Assembly: GCA_022606135.1 (NCBI GenBank) | Contig: JABYQN010000001.1 | Coordinates: 4,650,001 to 4,714,000, forward strand | Direction: 5' to 3' | From: Fomes fomentarius | Taxonomy: Eukaryota > Basidiomycota > Agaricomycetes > Polyporales > Polyporaceae | DNA length: 64,000 nt | In this document: in pieces, positions 34,167-45,675 of the stretch | How positions within the stretch are numbered: the first letter of the stretch is position 1 | How the letters are laid out: every line of letters starts with the position of its first letter | Notes under the pieces: model-generated | Told to the model about the DNA's origin: nothing | Database searches by the model: none | What the model saw: only the letters and a program-made list of their open reading frames with translations | Position numbers and translations under genes: made by a program

Positions 34167-37100
34167 CCGTTGCCTCAGAAGCCACTTCGACTACTGGTCC
34201 TCATATTGAAGTCCAGTTTGCCCAAACTTGAAGCACAAAATTCACGATCGCAGCGACAGACACACACACCACAGATTGAAATCTCAAGATTCTCGACTTT
34301 GAATGGTAAAGAAAGTCGAAGACAACATTATATGGGTTACGAGCCAGGTCATTCAATAGAACATGCTCCCGAAGCCTCCCAGATCCGTCATGCTCACCGA
34401 CAAGGAAATTGAGACGCTCAGTCAGAAATTCGCTGCGATGCTCAGTGGGTACGTGCAACGCGCGCATCAGAAGAGGGTGCAACAGAAGGTCGAATTGGTG
34501 GATGAGTTTGTGAGTCGTGAATCATTCTATCAGTGAACCTACCTTGACCGATTGGAAAGGCCGACATCGTAAACGAGTATCTTTTCAAGATCGTCAAAGG
34601 CAAGCATGTCATTCCTGACGCGACCACGCGACCACACTCGCAGATCCCTTTCACTCCGATTCACCTTGACGTCGTCCCTGGCTATGTGATGCACCCGTCT
34701 CCTCACACACCCGGCAAAGGCGACGACGGTCTAAACAAGCCAGACGCAGGTCTCTTCCATGACGACGTCAGCCTCGTCAAGGGCAGCCCCAACTGGGCTC
34801 GTCAGTGCGCATTCTGGGAGTTCAAGCGAACACGAGGCAGCCACAAATTCGATCCCTTTGTCGATGCTCCTGAACAGGCTACTGAGGCGTGGACAATCAA
34901 CGGAGCTGCAACACGTGGTCAGAACGCGTCGTACGCAGAGACCGCATTCACATTCCAACATCGCTCTGCTGTATACTCCTTTTCTGTGCAGGACTCTGAG
35001 CTTCGCATGTTGCGCTGGGACAGGTCTGGTGTCTTCGTAACTCAGAGTGTGGACTACGTCAATGAGACGGGCACGTTCGTCGAGCTCATGCTGGGGTTCA
35101 TCATCCTCGATGACGCTAGTCAAGGCATCGACACCTCGGCAAGCTTGCTCGACAAGACGTCGAACGGGTATCAACTCATGGACCGTCTTGCCAGCGAGGA
35201 CCAGGAAGTGCTCAAGATGACGGTCTTACCGTTCGCAGAGGATACAGTCGTGTCGCCGGACATCTTACCGAAGACTGCCGACAATGCGTCCACATCCCCT
35301 GATATCAGCATGGGTGATGAGATGCCCTTTACCCCTCACGCGCCCTCCCTCGACCCCACCTCTGCCGACGATGTTACGCCCCCGAAACCTCCTGCTGAGA
35401 CGGAAGCGGAGCTTTCAGTCGTCAACCCCAAGGACGGTGCCTTTGTCTTTCAACACGTCCTGGACGCCTTCAAGACGTCTCTCGAGAAGGAGTTCCCGCG
35501 CTACCGCATCTCCATTGGCACAGACACATTCCTTGTGGCACGGCCGATCTTCCAGTCAACTGGCATCATCGGTCGCGGCACCCGCGGTTATGTGGCTTGG
35601 CACGAGCAATCCGGGACATTCAAGTTCTTGAAGGATGCATGGCGCCCAGACTACGTGGGGGTCCAGGCCGAAGGCGACATCTTGCAGAGCCTCAACGACG
35701 CTGGGGTCCGGAACATCCCAACCGTCTTTTGCCACACGAGCGATGCTGGAGAGATGACGAGAGCGTCTCACTACCAGGTCAAGGTCGACTGCCGCAGCAA
35801 CGACGAGCGGAGGAAGGCAGCCTTTCCTCCTCCTGCTCCAGACGAGTCAGAAACGAGCAAGGGCGGCGGCAAGGCGAGTAACAAGCGCAAGAGAGACGAT
35901 TCGAAGGTCGAGGACAAGCCAAAGGAGAGCGTGCTCCTTCGCCACTTGCGCCATCACAGATTGGTGACCGACGAAGTATGTCTACCTCTGCGGGCATTCA
36001 GGACGAGCAAACAGCTTGTGCAGGTTGTCGGTGATTGCATCGAAGGTACGCCTCCGCCTCCTGCTGATAATGGGCTTTGACTGACGCGTCTAACAGCTCA
36101 TGCGGACGCGTACGAGAAATGCAGACTCCTGCACCGCGACATTAGCAGCGGTAACATCCTCATCCTTCCTGCATTGGCTCGGACTCCAGGCAAGAGAGAG
36201 CTCCGCGTTGTATGGGTAGGAATCCTCAGCGATTGGGAGCTCTCTAAGCCCGTGGCCGAGTCGTTGGACAGGGAGCGCGCGCGGCAGCCGGAACGGACGG
36301 TAAGCAGTATCTAGGACTATGTTGATCGGACGGCAGCTAATCATCGCCGCAGGGCACTCTTCGGTACATGTCCTACGCACTACTCCAGGACAAGTACCAC
36401 ATTGTCGGGATACCGGACGAGATCGAGTCGTTCTTCAACGTCGTTTTCTACAACGCCCTCCACTACCTTCCCCATAACCAACAGAGCTATGTATTGATTT
36501 GGATCAAGTCCTACTTCGACGACCACAACGACTACAACGACGGTGAACGCGTTGGCGGGAAGGGAAGAGACGCGATGTTCCAGTGCGGCCAACTCATGGA
36601 CCGTCGTCGGCTTCTCGTATTCTCATCGATGCCACTCACCGTTATCCTTGAGGAGATGCTTCTTTGGTTCCAGGCGCGATACAAAATAGTGGAGTACGAG
36701 TGCAATAAGAAACCCGCTGATGACGACTCCGCACCATCTCCTCAACGCCTGCGCATGGCAGAGGGACAGGACGGTGGAGACGAGCAGACTCGAGAGGAAA
36801 AAGGGAAAGGAATGGAGGGGAAGAATGACTCGATGGGCGAGACCGACGATGGCTACACCTACCGGCGGAAGAAGAAACCAGCCGGGCCTACGGATGAGGA
36901 CCGTGAGCTCGATGGATTCTTGCAGACTCACGCGACCGTCCGGAGATTGTTCCGAGCCCAGAGGTTGAAGAAGACGTGGCCGGAAAACGAGAAGTGGGAG
37001 GACCATGTTGCGAACTGCCCTTCTGCGGTGCCAAAGCCTCCAACTCTCGTCACTGTCACCTCAACGGAAACCGGCACTACGCCTTCGATGAGGATTGACG

Positions 37101-37285
37101 CGATCCCCGAAGACACGACCACTGGCACCGCAAACACTGGAAGCGATGCTGCGCCGGTTTTCGCTCTCAACAATGACCACGCCCTTCCTACCAAGATCGG
37201 AGGGCGTCGTAACCTTACGGCGGACTCTAAGATTCAGCTTTCCTATGAGTTGAAGGCGACCAAGTCTAGGTCTCGTGGTGCATAG
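34167..37285 (+). pseudogene. FunK1-type kinase, copy C, first exon destroyed
   Basis: Exons 2-4 (34560-36045, 36097-36299, 36353-37285) are open and nearly identical to copy B, including HRDISSGNILI, SDWELSKP and the tail. Exon 1 is broken: no ATG aligns with the copy B start (TTGCCTCAGAAGCC in its place), and in-frame TGA and TAG codons occur near 34304 and 34361 where copy B has CGA/GAG-type codons. The acceptor of intron 1 is also altered (GATTGGAAAG). About 590 bases of proximal promoter present in copy B are absent. Translation could start only at the internal ATG of VPGYVMHPSP (about 34689), which would still keep the FunK1 core and kinase lobe, so a shortened product of about 865 aa cannot be excluded. 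Confidence 0.8.
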
Positions 37286-37432
37286 GTTCATTGGTGCTTC
37301 TCGGGTCTACTACTACTATTTTGTATCGAATTGTCGTTGTTCCAATGCAATTTGCTTGTCGTTCGACTTTGACCGAACCAGTGATGGAATAAGTTCCTAT
37401 CGATACCTCCCTACACACTACTGAGTCTTCGT

Positions 37433-38559
37433 GTCGGATCTATGGCATACGGGCCACAGATCCATACTGGAGTGCAGGCTATAGGCTGTCTATGCTTTTG
37501 CTCTGTTCATAGTCATGATGTTCCGCAGGTGCACGTATCTGCATCCGAAAGGTTCATCGCGAAACAGCCTGAGTACTATGAGACGACAATGAAGCGATGG
37601 TGCCAGCAAGGCTAGTCTGAGTATCATCGTCAATGGCAGAGTAAGCATATCAGAATAGAAGGGGCTACTCGTGACATGAAACAAAGACAGAATCGGCAAG
37701 AACCTAGGCGAGAAGCGAGCCCATAAGTTGGACGAGCGTCGAGCATAACCAGGGGCCAATTATAACCACAACCACCCCCGCCGCGCTACACCTTAGCTAC
37801 ACAACCGTTTTTTCCAAGGCACGTAACATGCAACCGTAACAGTGTCTTCTCTCGTGCACGATAAGTTCGCCCATCGACAGATGCAAACCAGCGATTTCGA
37901 TGAGGACTTCGCACCTGACACTTGGACAGATCGTCAAAGAGACATGCGAGGGCGCAAAGAAGGGAGAAAGCCGGCACACTAGCGGACTCGTGGTCAGGAG
38001 CTGGGTGAGCGTCGCGCTGACCACCGGAGCGCCGCTGACCATTGCGTGCTTAACCAGCCTGCTCAGCGAGCAATAGTTGATTGCCGCCCTCTCTTGTGCC
38101 TCGGTCACACGTTAGAGGAGTCTCCAAGGTTGGGGTCGGAGAGTCCAAGACCCCAAGTACATATGCAGAACACAGACGGGGTCTGCGCAGCGCGAATCGG
38201 ACAATGCGCATGATAGATCCGCATATGCATGAGAATCTCGGGTCGATCGCAAGCGAAGCATAGCATGCGCATCGTTGTGATTCAGGTGTATGCATGAATC
38301 ATGAATCACGGATAGAAATCTCATTACCGTATCTCAGATTACCTCGCGCTTGCCTCATGATGGATGGTGAAAAGCACAAATCTGGCGAGATCAACTCACG
38401 CTCATGAGCAATGCTTAGATCCCGAGATGCAGAAGAGGGACTGGGACGCAGTATGCGAAAAGATCGACGGGCGCGGGTAGGCGCCGGCGCACTCGTCTTG
38501 CGGAAGCGCGACGCGATCTGCTAAGGCACAGAGTCCAAGTCGGGGAAGGGCACTAGTAC
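37433..38559. other. Region without a supported gene
   Basis: Unique flank downstream of the second FunK1 block, running into the 3' side of the GTPase pseudogene. The minus frames at 37490-38324 show no domain. Confidence 0.4.
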
Positions 38560-40070
38560 TCACCCATCCTCGTACATCGACTCCACCCCATCCTCCACCC
38601 CTTCTCCCATATGCATCTCACCGTCAGCCATCTCGGCATCCACTCCCTGACGTCCACCGCCAAACGCACCTGCGTCCACCGCGCCGAACGAGCTCTCGAG
38701 CATGAAAGGGCTTGGAGAACTCGGCCATGATCTGCGCCTGGCCGACGTTCTTCGGGCCGGGCACGATCGCCATCTAGGTCCCGTTGCTGTTGCTGTCGTC
38801 ACTCGGGGCGGTGGAGGGATGAGCGACGGGTGGACGTCAGGCGGGTGCGAGGAGTACGAGATCATTTGGTGATTCCAGTCTGTGAGGATCTGGTGGGCTG
38901 CGGCGAGGATGTCGGGGGTGCTGCCCTCCGTCTAGAAAAACAGCCATAGAGTTGAAAACAAAATACGAAAGCATAAGCGAATGCATCGGAGAAGAGGAGT
39001 GAGGGGAGACGGACCTTGAGAAGACGACCGCTCGTGAGCGCGACCATAGTGAGGAACTCGAGCGTGGACGTGTAGTCCTCCACGATGTAGAGCTTCCTGA
39101 TCGTAGTGCGGTCTGTCTGCGCTAGGATCCCTTCCACCATATCATACATTCCGATCACGGTCAGCGGGAGCTGCGGTCAATACGCCTGTACCACTGGTTG
39201 TATACGCAGGTGGGTGCACGTACCGATACCGACGGGATCCTCGATGTCCTCAATCTTGACGACATCCCGCAGTAGCACGTTCGTCATTATGCTGCTGCTG
39301 CCCTTCCCGCCGTCGAATTCGTCCTCATCGAACACCATTCCTGGCGCGTCGATGATCTTCAGCCCGCGCTCGAGTTGCACCGTCTGGAGCTCCTTCGTGT
39401 GCCCCAGCCGCGCGGCGACGGCACATACCTTGGAGCGCTTGAGCGAGTTGATGGAGGCTGCTCTTGCCGACGGTGATGCTTTGCGCAGAGGGCTTGTACG
39501 CTTTCGAGAGACAAAGGTGCGCGGGTGGGGTGGAGGAGAGGTTTGTGCGCTGGTGCGACGCGGACTTGAATGGAAGGGTAGGCGGAGGTAGCGCAGCCAC
39601 GCTTGGGCGTTCTCGCGCGGGATGAGGTCTATAAGGACCGTCAATATGAGCGGGATTCAAGGATCGACTGACATGCAAGGTTGAGCGGAAGAGGGCATGT
39701 AGTCTACCAAAAGGACGGAGCGATGGAGAACTATAGTAGAGGAAGGGAAGCACACTCGACCGCCTAGATGACCGTACTCACCGACTTTGTTCAGCACGAA
39801 CACCAGTCGCTTCCCCTTGCTCTCCCGCCTCCGGACCGCCTCCTCGACGAGCTCGCTCCTGCACCCATCCGGATCGCGTGCGTCGAGGTCGAGGACGATG
39901 ACGTCGCTCTCGTCGATGACCTTGTGCAGGCGCGAATGTAGTGCTGCTGTAGCTGTTTCTTGGTCTTCGCGCGAGGAGGAAGGGTCCATGGTGTATGTAT
40001 CGTCGTCGTCCATCATCGCTGAAGATGGGGAGAGAGCAACTAGTGATGAGAGGGTCGGTTCTGAGGCCAT
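38560..40070 (-). pseudogene. Nucleostemin/NUG1-type circularly permuted GTPase, pseudogene
   Basis: The intact family works in the nucleolus in 60S ribosome assembly. On the minus strand the parts come in the permuted order of that family: ESDVIVLDLDARDPDGCRS, G4 as VFVLNKV joined across an intron to DLIPRENAQAWLRYLR, then a damaged G1 reading SITVGKSS where a GxPNVGKSS loop is expected, INSLKRSKVCAVAARLGHTK, G3 as IIDAPGMVFDED, and a C-terminal part with DYTSTLEFLTMVAL and PFMLESSFGAVDAGAFGGG. At least three frame changes are visible (near 39575, near 39455 beside the P-loop, and near 38706), and the basic N-terminal domain is missing. It cannot make a working GTPase; an intact copy should exist elsewhere. 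Confidence 0.85.
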
Positions 40071-40439
40071 CTGCGCATCCGGGTCATGGCGGGGATACTG
40101 ATCGGGGTCTTATGAGCCATTCGGTGCCTTCGATGAGCTGGAGGGGAATCGTACAAGATGAGGGTGTTGTTCGGCCGCATCGCGGGTTTTGTGACTAGGA
40201 AGGCGAGGCACGCCGAGGTCGTTCTTGAGGTCTTGTAGGACGGGGACGATGAGAGATGTGCGAAGTAGCCAGGGCATATAGAAACTTACTCGACTTGGTG
40301 GGAGTGTCGAACTTGAGGTGTTCTGGCTGAGCATGAGCAGCTGTATACTGTACTCATTGTGCGCGCGCTGTTTGTGCTATCGTCCAAGGGTGAGAGCGCG
40401 TTACGAAGAGGTCCAAGAGTCGGTCGAGGCATTCCTTTT
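40071..40439. other. Region without a supported gene
   Basis: Flank between the GTPase relic and the tandem duplication. Nothing recognised. Confidence 0.35.
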
Positions 40440-41765
40440 CGGCCGGACCGGACATCCGAGCGCGCTACTGAACTCCAGCTCAGGCTCTCGTTACTAGGCT
40501 CTCACGGCGCGACTCTTGCTCTTGTCCATGGCAGGATGTCGGACGATGCTCTAGGCACTATCTGCGCGGCCACTCTGGGTGCATGTCTCCATACAATCTG
40601 CTTAGGAGCATGCTACGACTTTATCACACTACGTGAGTGAGCTCCCCATTCAAGCTGTCTTCATTCAGTGATGCTTGTTGCACCCACCTCAGGTCACCCG
40701 TTCACCCAAAATCTATGCTCATGCAGATTTTGTCGAACACGCTCTCTTGATATCGAAACCGACGAACCGAACGAACGAGAACCTTTGATTCACACTGCCG
40801 AACCTCGGGCTCGTCCGCCTATGCAGAAGCCTTCTGCGTAGACATAGGTAAGTAGTGTTAGTGTATCATGGTGAGTCATGTATCTCCATATCAAAGTTGT
40901 GCTCACAGGCGCTCTGTAGCATTGATGTATTATAGAATTGCACACTCAGTCTGTCATCCGTGGATATGACTCTCATTTGCGCGACGGGGTTGTCGCCGCG
41001 GGCAATCGGACGTGCATGCGAGGGGGAAGAGGAAAGACACAGCCAGCTGTAGTCGGCGTATGCGTCTGTAAGCTTAGAGTCCATGGCATTGCTATTTTGC
41101 ATCCCAGGTTTTGGGTCGAACTGCGAGAACAATACAGTATCTGCGAACACTCAAGCTCAAGACCGCGTCGGAGCGGTTATAGACTGGGGCGCGCCATGCC
41201 ACATTGGAAGCCGAGTTTGGTAAGTCTCAACACCATAAACAGTTTTGTGCCTGTGCCGGACCGGGCATCCGAGCGCGCTTGTGACTTTCGAGTCTCAGCT
41301 CGAGCGCGGCGCGTCTCTTCCTCTCATGATGCTCTAGGTACTATATGCGTGCCCAATCTGGGTACATGTCTTCGTACAATCTGCTTAGGAATATGCTACA
41401 ACAAAAGTCACACTGCGTAAGCGTTCTGATTGAAGTAGTGACCACTCGGCGACCAGACAGATCACCATCAAGTCCTCACTAGTACTGTTACAAACACCTC
41501 AGGTTGCATTCACCGAGGTCGACGGTGGCGTCTTGCTACTCCTTCGGACATCAGATCCTCAAGTCTACTGCAAGAAACTTTATGCACATCCAGATGGCGT
41601 CGAGCATGGTCTCTTGAGATTGAACACGACGAACTTGTGAATGGGGACGAACGAGGACATCTGATTCACACCGCCCAGCCTCCGGCTCGTCCTCCTATAC
41701 AGAAGTCGTCTACTATACAGACATCATATCATGCTATGGCATTATAATGGTGAGTCATGTTGTCT
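40440..41765 (+). repeat. Tandem duplication (units about 40440-40880 and 41258-41765)
   Basis: Unit 1 and unit 2 share CCGGACCGGACATCCGAGCG / CCGGACCGGGCATCCGAGCG, GATGCTCTAGGCACTAT / GATGCTCTAGGTACTAT, ACAATCTGCTTAGGA, and then TGATTCACAC and ATGGTGAGTCATGT. Both carry a frame reading DALGTIC..LG..L.TICLG.CY, which loosely resembles the first helix of a DUF6534 protein followed by a donor site. They may be two relics of such a gene. Confidence 0.6.
40985..41080 (+). pseudogene. Fragment of phosphatase 3' end
   Basis: GTTGTCGCCGCGGGCAA, then GACACAGCCAGCTGTAG and GCGTCTGTAAGCTTAGAG, match the last codons, stop and 3' UTR of the phosphatase (14290-14395), with a deletion of the AKVIEAVKKA codons. 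It sits between the two units of the tandem duplication. Confidence 0.7.
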
Positions 41766-42169
41766 AGATTTGACAGGCTGTATCCTCACTCCCCTCGGGG
41801 TAGGTTGGGGCTCTATAGCCGCTGCTTTGAGGGCTTGACTATTCGCGTCGAGCGTCAGGAGCTATTATACCCACACGCTCGCCGTGTACTCCAGGGCAAG
41901 AGGACCTCAAGATGCACCAGTCAACTCTCCAAGTCTAGACTAATGAGTTCAAATTCGAAATAAGCTTACGAGAACCCGGATGCTCGCCCACCACGAGGCT
42001 GCCACAGTCGCTCCTACCTACTTCATCCCGATGTATGTCGGAACGCACCCGCTTTAGACTATTGCAGTTGGTCAGCAGCCAAAATTGGACGCCTCGTGCA
42101 GCCTGGGTACATAAATCGCGACTACTAGGTCCGACGAACCGTGAAACCTCTCCAGGCATCGTCAGAAGT

Positions 42170-44508
42170 ATGGATTTTCTATTGAGCAGTCTCATTTTCC
42201 TAGCATTGGTGTGTACACCCAAGGTTCCTACACAATTTTCAGATCGTAACCTATGATCACTAAGCTTAGTTGTGAACATGTAGATCGCCCACCAGATCTT
42301 CAAGCGCTACGAAACGTACTCGATCCGATCGCACGCAACCCTCCTTCAAGGTCCTCCTACACTCATAGCCAGCTCCGACCTCTCCCATTCTACGAGATCT
42401 CTCCTGTCTGCGCTCTTCGTGTGTCATATCGTGTACCTGGGCTCGCTATCTGCCTTCATCATTCTCTACCGCATATCGCCCTTCCACCCTCTCGCGCACT
42501 ACTCAGGTCCCATCTCCTGCAAGGTCTCGCAATGGTGGATGGCGTACATCTCCTTGACTGGATACGAGCATCTATACATCACCGAGCTGCACAGGAAGTA
42601 CGGTGATGTGGTCCGCATCGGTACGATATCTCTCGCTGCCCGCCACTAACAGTAGTACTAAGTGCTCACTATCTTTCGCATCCGATACAGGACCGAACGA
42701 AATCTCCATCCGCCACCCCTCCGCCGTCGCGCCGGTCATGGCCCTCGCTAAAGGCCCACGTATGTCTCTAACCCTGTTGTCCTTGTTTTTGCCCCATTGG
42801 TCATCATCGCGATTGACACCGACTCACTGACAGAGTACCACGGCCGCATGCTGAGTGACGGTACACACCTACCCCTGATAGGGATACAAGATGTCGACGA
42901 TCACCTCCGCCGCCGGCGCCCGTGGAATCGTGCTTTCAGTGCATCTGCGCTCAAAGAGTACGAGGAAACGATCGCGGGGAGGGCGCGTATGCTTGTAAGC
43001 GCGCTTGAGCGTAAGGCGTTAGCAAGTCAGGAAGTCGTGTTAGGGAAGTGGTTCAACTATTTTGCGTGAGTGTGCGTGTATTGTGGATGCGTAGGAACTT
43101 ATAGAGTTGACTCTGTCTCGGCAGGTATGACTTCATGTGCGACATGGCGTGGGTTCACTCGATCTCTCATTCATGGCCTGGTTGCGTCCAGCTTACGGGG
43201 TATTGTGTACACTTACACTGGCAGGTTCGGCGGAGGCTCTGAGCTCCTCCAGGGCGGGGATGAGAACAATGTGTGGAAGATACTCGACGAGGGCATGGTG
43301 TACGTCCCATCACTGACACCATCGCGGTTTTCGTCTGACATTTACATGACATGTCCGGGCTTTGTTAGCATCGGAACGCTCCTCGCACACGTGCCCTGGC
43401 TCGGTATATACCTCAGCCACATACCGCTCGCTACCGGACCTCTCGACACGCTCATCTCACACTGTCGGAACCTCACGAAGCAGCGGATCCAGCGAGGGTC
43501 GACGCGCAAGGACCTTTTCCACTTCCTAGTGTGTCCTTCCCGTATCTCACTCACACGACGACCCGCGGGGCACCCATGCTAACATGCACTGTATTGTAGA
43601 ATAACGAGGACCTCCCTGATGGACATCGCGAGCACCCCGCGCCCATACGTCAGCTCACAGACGACGGGTGCCTCGTCGTCGTCGCGGGGGCAGATACGAC
43701 GTCTAGCGCCTTAACGAGTCTGTTTTTCTGTCTCCTGACGCATCCTGAGACGTATATGTGCTTGCGGGCGGAGGTTGACCGCTTCTACCCCGTAGGAGAG
43801 GACGCGCTCAATCCGAGGCATCATCGCGATATGGGGTATCTCAACGCCGTGATGTGAGTCTCCTGTGTTTTCTTATTTGGCGCGAGCCGTGGCTGACGTC
43901 TTGGTCGGATAGAAACGAGACGTTGCGCCTGTTCCCGCCTGTCCCCGGAGGCAGCCAGCGGCAGGTGCTGCATCATCAATTCGGCGCTCAAGTCGGGACG
44001 ACGTAAGTCATATCCAGTGCCCGATTCTGTGATTCTGTCATCTGCTGATGAGAATGAATCGACACGTAGGTATGTCCCTCCCGGGACCTCCGTGTGGGTT
44101 CACACCTATTCCTTGCAACGCGACCCGCGTAATTTCTTCCCCCACCCGGACGCGTTCTGGCCCGAGCGATGGCTCCTTGTACCTTCAACCTTTTCCTCTA
44201 CCTCTAAACCTTCCTCCCCTTTTCCCCTTCCCTCGTCGATTGCGGACACGACAATCAGCCCTTCCGATTTCAAGCACAACGAAAGCGCGTTCATCCCGTT
44301 CGCCGCTGGCGCGATGAACTGCGTGGGCAAGAACCTCGCGTTGCAGGAGATCCGGATGGTCGTGGTTGCGCTCATGCAGCGGTTTGAGATGCAGTTGCGG
44401 GAGGGGTGGGATGCAAGCGAGTATGAGAGGGGGTTCAGGGCGTATCTGGTTGCGACAAGGCCGGAGGTGCCTGTCAGATTGAGGGTGAGGAGGCACCCCT
44501 GTAAGTAG
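42170..44508 (+). CDS. Cytochrome P450 monooxygenase (basidiomycete microsomal type)
   Basis: Heme-thiolate monooxygenase, likely ER-anchored through the N-terminal helix MDFLLSSLIFLAL. Ten exons splice in frame: 42170-42208, 42284-42620, 42691-42759, 42834-43065, 43125-43148, 43225 to about 43301, 43369-43528, 43600-43853, 43913-44002 and 44070-44508. Motifs in order: membrane and proline-rich hinge (ISPFHPLAHYSGP), YGDVVRIGPNEISI, I-helix VVVAGADTTSSALTS, K-helix NETLRLFPPVPGG (ExxR), a PERW region, and the heme loop FIPFAAGAMNCVGKNLA with the cysteine ligand. Length near 560 aa is normal. FAAGxxNCVGKNLAL is typical of the mushroom P450s often annotated as high-nitrogen-upregulated. Substrate unknown; no other biosynthetic gene is adjacent. 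A gapped genomic fragment of this gene lies at 7645-7840. Confidence 0.9.
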
Positions 44509-44577
44509 TATTCACTCTCACTGGTCATTGGATTTCTTGAGCCATCCGACTCAAGAAAGGAGCAGGCCAAGTGCCTC

Positions 44578-44801
44578 GACATGCACGAGTACGCCCGGAC
44601 ACTCTTTCGGATGGTTAGGACCGATGTAGAGCGGTTGAGTCTTTGACGGGAGAGCAACGGCAAGATGGACTATCTGAGGCCAACTTGCCAAGTGCCGCCT
44701 TGACATGCTGACATGCACGAATACGCCCGGACACTCTTTTGGACGGTTACGACCGACGTAGAGTGGTCGAGGCTTTGACGGGAGAACGACGGCAAGATGG
44801 A
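44578..44801 (+). repeat. Two imperfect 92-base direct repeats
   Basis: Units 44578-44670 and 44710-44801 share GACATGCACGAGTACGCCCG / GACATGCACGAATACGCCCG, GGACACTCTTT and CTTTGACGGGAGA, with a 40-base spacer. They are directly 3' of the P450. No coding role is seen. Confidence 0.65.
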
Positions 44802-45675
44802 CCATTTGGACCGTATACCAAGACCAAGTGCATACGACTCTTTCCCCCAGAATTGGGTCCGACATGGACTAGTGGCATGGTGAGGTTTATCTGAGTACCA
44901 GTTCATGTCCCACCCGAAGGCCCTACGCTGTGCCGCATACTCCACTACTCCCTTTTGCTGGTCCTCGGGTGGTGACTGGGTGACATTATTTAGAGATTCC
45001 GAAGGCACGAAAGGTTAAGCAAAAAGTTTCACAATTCGTCGTAGCGAAAAAATATGAATCAGAATGACGATACTTCATGAAAGGCTTGCTTGAACTTGAA
45101 GTTCATATTGATCAGTTTTTGTCGGGGCCGCTGACACCACTAGAGATCACGTTAGAATATGCAGGAGAAGTTGATGCCAGCAGCAAGGATAGTAAGACAA
45201 GAAGAAAGGTCACCACATGGCCCAACTCAGCCGGCGTCAACGTTGAAAGTTTCAGTAATACGCCAAATTCTCACTTCTTCCGCGTTTACGTCGCCCCTCA
45301 CTACCTGAATCTTAACTTGTGTGGTTTTGATGCACTCGTCTAGTGAACGCCGAACGTCAGTCCTTCAATACTCGAGTTCTCACTACTACTAGATCAACTT
45401 CCAGGAGTGCTGCTAGCAGCAGTGGGCCGCCAACGGTCAGTCGAATCAGACTTCTCATTTCCGCTCGATTACGTAAACGATGGGTAATCCCCAGGTTGGC
45501 AGGACTCAGTTAAGGTGACGTCGCCGGGCGGGATACTCACCGCCCGTATGCGTGAGAAGATATCAACTCAGAAGTCGTGGGGGTGAACTCAGTCTGGTGT
45601 TGCCGCAGCGCTTCCCCGCGGCAGCATCTCTCCTCCTACCTCCACCCTCTGGCACCACCAGCGCACTCTGGAGGG
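44802..45675. other. Region without a supported gene
   Basis: Includes an AT-richer open stretch at 45077-45343 (88 codons) with no recognisable domain. Serves as upstream DNA for the first homeodomain-like gene. Confidence 0.4.

Larger units (their letters stand above)
33238..37432 (+). repeat. Segmental duplication, FunK1 block copy 2
   Basis: Homologous to 15141-19775. From 34686 to about 37430 it differs from copy 1 by only occasional bases, including introns and 3' UTR, while the promoter half is more diverged and holds an extra hairpin at 33359-33487. Confidence 0.85.
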
